Shown one piece after another: positions 5,125 through 9,723 of a DNA stretch of 9,723 nt (positions within the stretch are counted from its first letter, which is position 1; every line of letters starts with the position of its first letter). The DNA comes from an uncultured Oscillospiraceae bacterium. Its GTDB lineage: Bacteria > Bacillota > Clostridia > Oscillospirales > Acutalibacteraceae. Location: NCBI GenBank assembly GCA_900543305.1, contig UQQZ01000086.1, positions 1 to 9,723 of the forward strand, written 5' to 3'. The notes beneath the pieces are model-generated. The model was not told the DNA's origin and ran no database searches. It worked only from the letters and a program-made list of their open reading frames with translations. Made by a program: the position numbers and the translations under genes.

Positions 5125-6666
5125 ATGAAACAGAATCTCTCTTACGGACCCATGCTCAATGCCTACCCAGACAGCCTGGGAGGTGCCCTTTCCGATGGCG
5201 TGCGCTTTCTCCAGGATCCCCGGGTAAAAGGGGCCTTTTCCTCCTTCTACATTCTCCCCAGCCTCTTTCACACCGACCTGGACCGGGGGTTCTCCGTGCA
5301 GGATTACGGCATTAACGGGGAAATCGCCACAGAGGAGGACCTGCAGGCTCTCCAGGATTTGGGCATCGACCTGAAACTTGACTTTATCCTCAACCACCTT
5401 TCCGTGCTGTCTCCCCAGTTCCAGGACCTGCTGGCAAAAGGGGACGCTTCTCCCTACAAAGACTTTTTCATCGATTGGAACAAGTTCTGGGAAGGCTGTG
5501 GGGAGCTGAACGAAGAAGGGGTGCTGGTTCCCCGGGAAGAGTACATCCGGGACATGTTCTTCCGGAAACCCGGTTTGCCGGTGCTGGTGGTAGAGTTCGC
5601 AGACGGCACCCGCCGCCCCTATTGGAACACCTTCTACCAGCAGGTGGACGTGGACGAGACGGGGAAAAAGCATTATCTGGGACAGATGGATCTGAACATC
5701 AAATCCCCCTTGGTGTTGGAGTTTTACCGGCAGACCCTCCAGACCCTCTCCGGCTACGGGGCGAAAATTGTTCGGTTGGACGCTTTCGCCTACGCTCCCA
5801 AGGAAGTGGGCGCCAAGAATTTCCTCAACGATCCCGGTACCTGGGACTTCCTCCAGCAGATCACCGACATGGCTCAGCCTTACGGTGTGGCCCTGCTGCC
5901 GGAAATTCACGCCAGCTATCAGGAAGGCACCTACCGGACCATTGCCCAAAAGGGCTACATGGTCTACGATTTCTTCCTGCCTGGCCTGGTGCTGGACGCT
6001 TTTGAACAGAAGTCCGGAGAAACCCTGGCCTCCTGGGCCAATGAGATCCTGGACCGGCACATGGGCACCGTGAATATGTTGGGATGCCACGACGGAATCC
6101 CCCTGCTGGATCTGAAAGGCCTGCTGCCGGAAGAACGGATTCAGGGGCTGATCGACACCCTGGTGAAACGGGGCGGCTTTGTCAAGGACCTCCATGGAGC
6201 CAAGAATGTGTATTATCAGGTGAACGCCACTTACTACAGCGCCCTGGGAGAGGACGACCGGCGGATGCTGCTGGCTCGGGCCATCCAGCTGTTTATGCCC
6301 GGGAAACCCCAGGTGTGGTACTTAGATCTGTTCGCCGGGAAGAACGACTACGCCGCTATGGAACGGGCAGGCGCCGGCGGCCACAAGGAAATCAACCGGA
6401 CCAACCTTTCCCCCGAAGCCGTCAACGTCAAGCTGGACCTGCCTGTGGTGCGGGACCAGCTCCGGCTGCTGAAAATGCGGGCCTCCTACCCGGTGTTTGC
6501 TCAGGACGCCTCCATTTCCGTAAGCTGGGAGGGTTCCCAAATCCGCTTTGCCTGGGACCATCAGGGCCAAAAAGCCACCCTGGTGGGCGATCTCTCCAAC
6601 AGCGCCTTTACCGTCCAAATTGTGGACCAGGCCACCGGGGACATCCTGTTCCAGATGGAGCAATAA
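5125..6666 (+). CDS. GH13 subfamily 18 sugar phosphorylase (sucrose-phosphorylase type)
   Basis: This 513-residue cytosolic enzyme would cleave an alpha-glucoside with inorganic phosphate to give alpha-glucose-1-phosphate. The family signature is clear: LNAYPDSLGG near the N-terminus, nucleophile Asp219 in VRLDAFAY, acid/base Glu260 in LPEIHA, transition-state Asp323 in CHDGIP, then QVNATYYSALG (365-375) and the GKPQVWYLDLFAGKND segment (393-408). YKDFFIDWNKFW and WNTF recall GtfA of Streptococcus mutans. The position usually read DTHDGIG in sucrose phosphorylases is GCHDGIP here, closer to my recollection of sucrose 6'-phosphate phosphorylase, and there is an insertion of about 14 residues around 177-190. 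Acceptor specificity (fructose, fructose-6-phosphate, glycerate or other) is therefore left open. The ATG at 5125 has AGGTGA (5114-5119) 5 nt upstream; the GTG at 5116 is an alternative. It is second in the operon with the kinase. Confidence 0.9.
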   Translation: MKQNLSYGPMLNAYPDSLGGALSDGVRFLQDPRVKGAFSSFYILPSLFHTDLDRGFSVQDYGINGEIATEEDLQALQDLGIDLKLDFILNHLSVLSPQFQDLLAKGDASPYKDFFIDWNKFWEGCGELNEEGVLVPREEYIRDMFFRKPGLPVLVVEFADGTRRPYWNTFYQQVDVDETGKKHYLGQMDLNIKSPLVLEFYRQTLQTLSGYGAKIVRLDAFAYAPKEVGAKNFLNDPGTWDFLQQITDMAQPYGVALLPEIHASYQEGTYRTIAQKGYMVYDFFLPGLVLDAFEQKSGETLASWANEILDRHMGTVNMLGCHDGIPLLDLKGLLPEERIQGLIDTLVKRGGFVKDLHGAKNVYYQVNATYYSALGEDDRRMLLARAIQLFMPGKPQVWYLDLFAGKNDYAAMERAGAGGHKEINRTNLSPEAVNVKLDLPVVRDQLRLLKMRASYPVFAQDASISVSWEGSQIRFAWDHQGQKATLVGDLSNSAFTVQIVDQATGDILFQMEQ

Positions 6667-6682
6667 CTTTCTTTTCCCACGT

Positions 6683-6713
6683 AAAAAACGCACTCCAAAC
6701 GGGGTGCGTTTTT
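6683..6713. terminator. Bidirectional intrinsic terminator after the phosphorylase gene
   Basis: CGCACTCC (6689-6696) pairs with GGGGTGCG (6701-6708) around AAAC, with one T-G pair. It is flanked by A6 (6683-6688) and T5 (6709-6713), so it works from either strand. It ends the plus-strand operon 16 nt after its stop and can back up the convergent ribokinase transcript. Confidence 0.92.
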
Positions 6714-6820
6714 CTGTTGCGCTGTTTTCTTTTCTAAACCTTTTCCTGGGGGGTCCCTGTAACAGTTGGGCTCCTTCTCCAAAGCCTCAGCCTGTGGAAA
6801 TCTTCCCCTCCCGCATTCGG

Positions 6821-6858
6821 CAGTTTTCCCCAGCCAAGGAAAAAATGGTGGAAAACTG
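6821..6858. repeat. 9-bp inverted repeat in the convergent intergenic region
   Basis: CAGTTTTCC (6821-6829) and GGAAAACTG (6850-6858) are perfect inverted copies separated by 20 nt. They lie between the two convergent operons in about 185 nt that otherwise hold no gene I can support. No T tract follows in either direction, so it is not an evident terminator. Confidence 0.35.
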
Positions 6859-6898
6859 GACCCAAGACAAGGGCTCTTCCAGGCTTCGGACCTTTCCG

Positions 6899-6916
6899 AA
6901 AAGGCGATTTCCCGCC
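6899..6916 (-). terminator. Short terminator-like hairpin downstream of rbsK
   Basis: Read on the minus strand, GGCGG-GAAA-TCGCC (6916 to 6903) is a 5-bp stem with one G-T pair and a GNRA-type loop, followed by TTTT. It sits 5 nt beyond the ribokinase stop. The stem is short, so it is probably weak; the bidirectional terminator at 6683-6713 would catch read-through. Confidence 0.45.
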
Positions 6917-6921
6917 GGAGG

Positions 6922-7827
6922 TTACAGTTCTTCCAGGGAGGGAATGGAGGACTGGGCCCCTGGCCGGGCCACCACAAGATCCGCCACCCGGGAGGCAAAC
7001 CGGGCCGCTTCCTCCAGGTCCTTACCCTGAGACAGGGCCGCCGCCAAGGCGCCCACATAGCTGTCCCCCGCTGCGGTGGTATCCACCACCTGGACGGTCT
7101 CGTCCGCCGCCAGGTAGGTTTCCCGGCCGTCCTCTCTCAGCAGGTAGGAACCCTTTCCTCCCAGGGTCACCAGCACGTTTTTAACCCCTCTTTCCTGGAG
7201 GGAACGGGCGTCCTCCCGAAGATGGTCCGGACAGTAGGGACGGCCCGTCAAAATGGACAATTCCGTCTCGTTGGGCTTGATTAGCTCCAGACAGCCAAAA
7301 AGCTCCTCCGGCAGGTTGGGCACCGCCGGAGCCGGATCCAGAATCACCCGTTTTCCCAGGGCCTTGGCTTCCCGAGCCGCATATACCACCGTTTCCAGGG
7401 GAATCTCCAGCTGGAGCACTACCAGGTCACTGGCTTCCAGCAGATCCCGGTTTGCCGCCACATACTCCGGGGTCACCTGGGCATTGGCTCCGGGCAGCAC
7501 GATGATGCTGTTGTCTCCCTGGGGGGTCACCCCAATTACCGCCATTCCTGTGGCAGTGTCCGTCCGGCACTGAATCCGGGACACATCCACCCCCACGTCA
7601 GCCAGATTCCCACAAAGCCGCTTCCCTTGGGAATCCGCTCCTACGGCTCCCAGCATGGCGGCCCGGCCTCCCAGCTTTCCCATGGCATAGGCCTGGTTGG
7701 CCCCCTTGCCACCGGGCACCAACTCCAACCCCTGGGCCAGCACCGTCTCCCCCACCTGGGGCATGTGAGACAGGTGAGTCACATGGTCCATGTTCAAGCT
7801 GCCGATCACCAACAAATTTCCTTTCAC
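6922..7827 (-). CDS. rbsK: Ribokinase (PfkB-family sugar kinase)
   Basis: This 301-residue cytosolic enzyme would phosphorylate D-ribose with ATP to ribose-5-phosphate. The ribokinase layout is complete: VIGSLNMDHVTHL at 7-19, PfkB signature 1 PGGKGANQAYAMGKLGG at 38-54, DPAPA at 164-168, KPNETEL at 184-190, the anion hole and catalytic base in DTTAAGDSYVGAL (Asp255), and the C-terminal ARPGAQSSIPSLEEL end. The first motif and this ending are closer to ribokinase than to fructokinase or tagatose kinase, though another sugar cannot be excluded. The start is GTG at 7827-7825, giving a family-length N-terminus, with an AAAGGGGGA ribosome binding site a few nt upstream. The longer upstream reading would add 35 residues of non-family sequence. 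The GTG overlaps the TGA of the upstream hydrolase frame (GTGA), so the two are translationally coupled. Ribose released by that hydrolase is the likely substrate source. Confidence 0.93.
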   Translation of the reverse strand: MKGNLLVIGSLNMDHVTHLSHMPQVGETVLAQGLELVPGGKGANQAYAMGKLGGRAAMLGAVGADSQGKRLCGNLADVGVDVSRIQCRTDTATGMAVIGVTPQGDNSIIVLPGANAQVTPEYVAANRDLLEASDLVVLQLEIPLETVVYAAREAKALGKRVILDPAPAVPNLPEELFGCLELIKPNETELSILTGRPYCPDHLREDARSLQERGVKNVLVTLGGKGSYLLREDGRETYLAADETVQVVDTTAAGDSYVGALAAALSQGKDLEEAARFASRVADLVVARPGAQSSIPSLEEL

Positions 7828-9722
7828 CGGGATTCCCCCTTTACTTCCAAATCGCCATACAGGCAATGGCTGCCCTCCTGGACGGCAAACCCAATGCAGC
7901 CCCGTTCCAAGGGTTTTTCCAGGTCTTCCCACTCCAGTAAAACCTCTTCTCCCAGGGCAAGGGTCAGCCGGTTTCCCTTCACGGTAAAGGTCAGCCGGTA
8001 TTCCCGATCCCTCTGCCAGGGGAATTCCCGCTGGGCAAACACTCGATACCCCTTATGGTTTTTCACCAGGGCCACCTTGCCCTCTCCGAAAAATCCGGCT
8101 CCGTAACTGCGCATAGCCCCCTGAACCCGGGCCAGCAGCAGGTGAATTTCTCCGGTCTGGGGACGCAGGGTGCAGGTGACGGAAAGGTCCTCCCACCCGT
8201 GATGGCCGGTGTACGTCTCTCCAAAATCCCCGCAGGACAGGCTCATCCAGGGCCCGTCCAGATAGGTGTGGCCCTTGAGCCGGCCAAACTGAGGCACCTC
8301 CCGATGGAGCCCGGTCCAGCAGTCCAGCTCCAGCTGAGAAAAGTCCACCCGGTAATCAGGAACCCCTTTCAGGGTAAGATCGTCCAGGTAAGCGGTCAGG
8401 TCCCCTTGGGCAAAGCCGCCTGCTCTGCCCAGGAGGATCACCCCCACCTCCTGGATCCAACCGGTCTGGCCCCCCGGCAAATCCAGGGTGAGCCGGTGCC
8501 AGACGCCGTCTGCCTCTACGGGTTCTCCCCGAAGAATTTCCCCGGTGGCCCCGTTTTTGGCGTAAATTCTGGCGGACACCGCCATTCCCGGCGTGGGGAT
8601 CGGCAGCAGACTCAGGCTGACCCGCTGGCCCGGATACACCAGAGGCGCGAAAAAGGGATCGTATCGGGAATCGCTGAAGTCCTGGGAGGAGTAGTACGTC
8701 TGCTTGTAGAAAAAGTTTTCCTCTCCCGACTGTGCCCCGGCCACCGTAAGCTTTAAAGAGCGCTTTCCGGAATAGGCTTGCTCCTCCGTGTTGCGAATGT
8801 GGCACAGCCCCGAGGACCGGCTCCGAATGGCGTGGGTGCTGCCGGGGTATTCAAAGTGACAGGTTTCCAGGCCCGCGTCCAGGATCTGGTTCCAGGGGGC
8901 GGGAGGTGTTTCTCCCGATAGCCGGTAGGCCATCTTGGCAAAATACCCGGCCCCGTAAGGCAGGTCCATGGCATTCAGAGAGGGAAGCACCCCGGAACAG
9001 GCCAAAAAGTCATTGATGGGCGCCCGCCACTTGCCGTAGTCGATGCCCGGCAGTCCACAGTGAACGCCCATAATGCACCCCACATTGCCCACATTGCAGT
9101 CGGTGTCCCAGCCGCACATGTTGCAGATGCACAGGGTTCTGGTGAAATCTCCTCCGCCATACAGAAGGGAAAGGATCATCACCGCCGCGTTGGGGATAAT
9201 GTGGCAGTTGCCGGGGTATTTGTGGTAGCCGAATTCCCGGTCCACATACGTGTCGCAGACAACGGGGATCTCCTTCCCCACCAGCGGCAAAATAACCTTT
9301 TTGCCGTGCAGATGGGTGTAGCGTTCGTCGTCCGGGTGCACGGCGATGGCCGTATCTCCCAGCATGGTCTCCGGACGTGTGGTCGCGATCTCCAGGTAAT
9401 CGTCAGTTCCCACGATGGGATACTTGATGTGCCAGAAATGTCCCTCCTGCTCCTCATGCTCTACCTCCGCGTCGGAGAGGGATGTCTTGCACACCGGGCA
9501 CCAGTTGATGATCCTGGAGCCTTTATAGATATAGCCTTTCTCATACAGGCTGATGAAAACCTCCTCCACTGCCTTGGAACAGCCCTCGTCCATGGTGAAC
9601 CGCTCTCTGTCCCAGTCGCAGGAGACGCCCAGCTTCTTCAGCTGCGCCTCGATGGTTCCCGCATATTCTTCCTTCCACTGCCAGGTGCGCTCCAGGAACT
9701 TCTCCCGTCCCAGCTCCTTCTT
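7824..9722 (-). CDS. Hybrid ORF: valyl-tRNA synthetase segment joined to C-terminal part of an ADP-ribosylglycohydrolase-family protein
   Basis: One frame is open from the window edge to TGA 7826-7824. From about 9227 downward it encodes the last 467 residues of an ADP-ribosylglycohydrolase-family protein. It has YPGNCHIIPNAA, LLYGGGDFTRTLCI and the C-terminal metal-binding signature CGWDTDCNVGNVGCIMG, which supplies the DxD of the Mg2+ site. After the catalytic fold (to about 8900) come two predicted beta-sandwich domains: a carbohydrate-binding-like module (about 8870-8360), then a concanavalin/DUF1080-like module ending in GCIGFAVQEGSHCLYGDLEV. Family members hydrolyse ADP-ribosyl or related N-glycosidic bonds. 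The extra domains suggest a glycoside substrate. The N-terminal half of the catalytic domain, including the first metal-binding residues, is absent and replaced in frame by ValRS sequence, so the encoded hybrid should not be an active hydrolase. The native gene would be coupled to rbsK by the GTGA overlap. Confidence 0.8.
   Translation of the reverse strand, partial: KKELGREKFLERTWQWKEEYAGTIEAQLKKLGVSCDWDRERFTMDEGCSKAVEEVFISLYEKGYIYKGSRIINWCPVCKTSLSDAEVEHEEQEGHFWHIKYPIVGTDDYLEIATTRPETMLGDTAIAVHPDDERYTHLHGKKVILPLVGKEIPVVCDTYVDREFGYHKYPGNCHIIPNAAVMILSLLYGGGDFTRTLCICNMCGWDTDCNVGNVGCIMGVHCGLPGIDYGKWRAPINDFLACSGVLPSLNAMDLPYGAGYFAKMAYRLSGETPPAPWNQILDAGLETCHFEYPGSTHAIRSRSSGLCHIRNTEEQAYSGKRSLKLTVAGAQSGEENFFYKQTYYSSQDFSDSRYDPFFAPLVYPGQRVSLSLLPIPTPGMAVSARIYAKNGATGEILRGEPVEADGVWHRLTLDLPGGQTGWIQEVGVILLGRAGGFAQGDLTAYLDDLTLKGVPDYRVDFSQLELDCWTGLHREVPQFGRLKGHTYLDGPWMSLSCGDFGETYTGHHGWEDLSVTCTLRPQTGEIHLLLARVQGAMRSYGAGFFGEGKVALVKNHKGYRVFAQREFPWQRDREYRLTFTVKGNRLTLALGEEVLLEWEDLEKPLERGCIGFAVQEGSHCLYGDLEVKGESR
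9228..9722 (-). other. valS: Valyl-tRNA synthetase fragment (catalytic-to-editing region)
   Basis: Translated on the minus strand from the window edge, this segment gives 165 residues of classic ValRS: GREKFLERTWQWKEEY, KKLGVSCDWDRERFTMDEGC, RIINWCPVCKTSLSDAEVE, EGHFWHIKYP and the ATTRPETMLGDTAIAVHPDD editing-domain signature, ending at VDREFG. Genuine ValRS would continue with TGCVKITPAHDPNDFE, but here the next residues are YHKYPGNCH from a different family. The HIGH motif would lie beyond the window. The segment appears to use more CGC, CGT, GCG and CCG codons than its neighbours, consistent with a foreign origin or another genome. It is in frame and uninterrupted up to the junction. Confidence 0.9.
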
Positions 9723-9723
9723 G

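Noticed and set aside
5080..6195. Minus-strand reading frame of 371 codons opposite the phosphorylase
   Set aside because: The plus strand has complete catalytic motifs through this stretch and the antisense product resembles nothing; the similar frame at 4115-5074 opposite the kinase is rejected for the same reason.
8055..8756. Plus-strand reading frame opposite the hydrolase
   Set aside because: The minus strand here encodes the beta-sandwich region in continuous frame; the plus product has no family features or ribosome binding site.

Overview
The window looks like the chromosome of a G+C-rich, spore-former-type Firmicute, probably a gut clostridium of the Oscillospiraceae/Ruminococcaceae kind. 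The reasons are strong AGGAGG-type ribosome binding sites, TTG and GTG starts, a Thr-rich collagen-like surface/exosporium protein, and protein sequences that read like clostridial homologues. The taxon is inferred from sequence style only.

Layout, left to right. (1) 2-703 (+) is the 3' part of a collagen-like Gly-X-Thr repeat protein with a C-terminal beta-sandwich tail. It is followed by a family 2 glycosyltransferase with a TPR-like tail (781-1854), a plausible modifier of the Thr-rich repeats. A cUUCGg hairpin sits between the two genes and a terminator follows the second. (2) 1992-3742 (+) is a two-gene unit: a small Dabb (stress-responsive alpha/beta barrel) protein overlapping by ATGA a MATE-family efflux transporter. 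(3) 3749-3947 (+) is a self-contained tRNA-Ala(CGC) unit with a near-consensus promoter, a 5' leader hairpin, the tRNA with encoded CCA, a trailer hairpin and a long terminator. (4) 4031-6713 (+) is a two-gene operon with its own -10 element and a structured leader of about 120 nt. It encodes a uridine-kinase-like P-loop kinase of unknown substrate and a GH13 subfamily 18 (sucrose-phosphorylase-type) sugar phosphorylase, and it ends in a bidirectional terminator. (5) 6922-9723 (-) is a convergent unit. A ribokinase (rbsK) is translationally coupled by GTGA to an upstream ADP-ribosylglycohydrolase-family protein. The upstream reading frame is a hybrid: past about position 9228 it becomes, in frame, valyl-tRNA synthetase.

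How the genes may work together: the collagen protein and glycosyltransferase would form a glycosylated surface/spore-coat layer. The kinase and phosphorylase would split a glucoside with phosphate to glucose-1-phosphate and possibly phosphorylate the released partner. The hydrolase and ribokinase would release and phosphorylate a ribose-type sugar.

The most striking anomaly is the in-frame valS / ADP-ribosylglycohydrolase junction, which is either an assembly chimera or a real gene fusion. The most promising candidate for undescribed biology is the structured leader ahead of the kinase-phosphorylase pair, together with that gene pairing.
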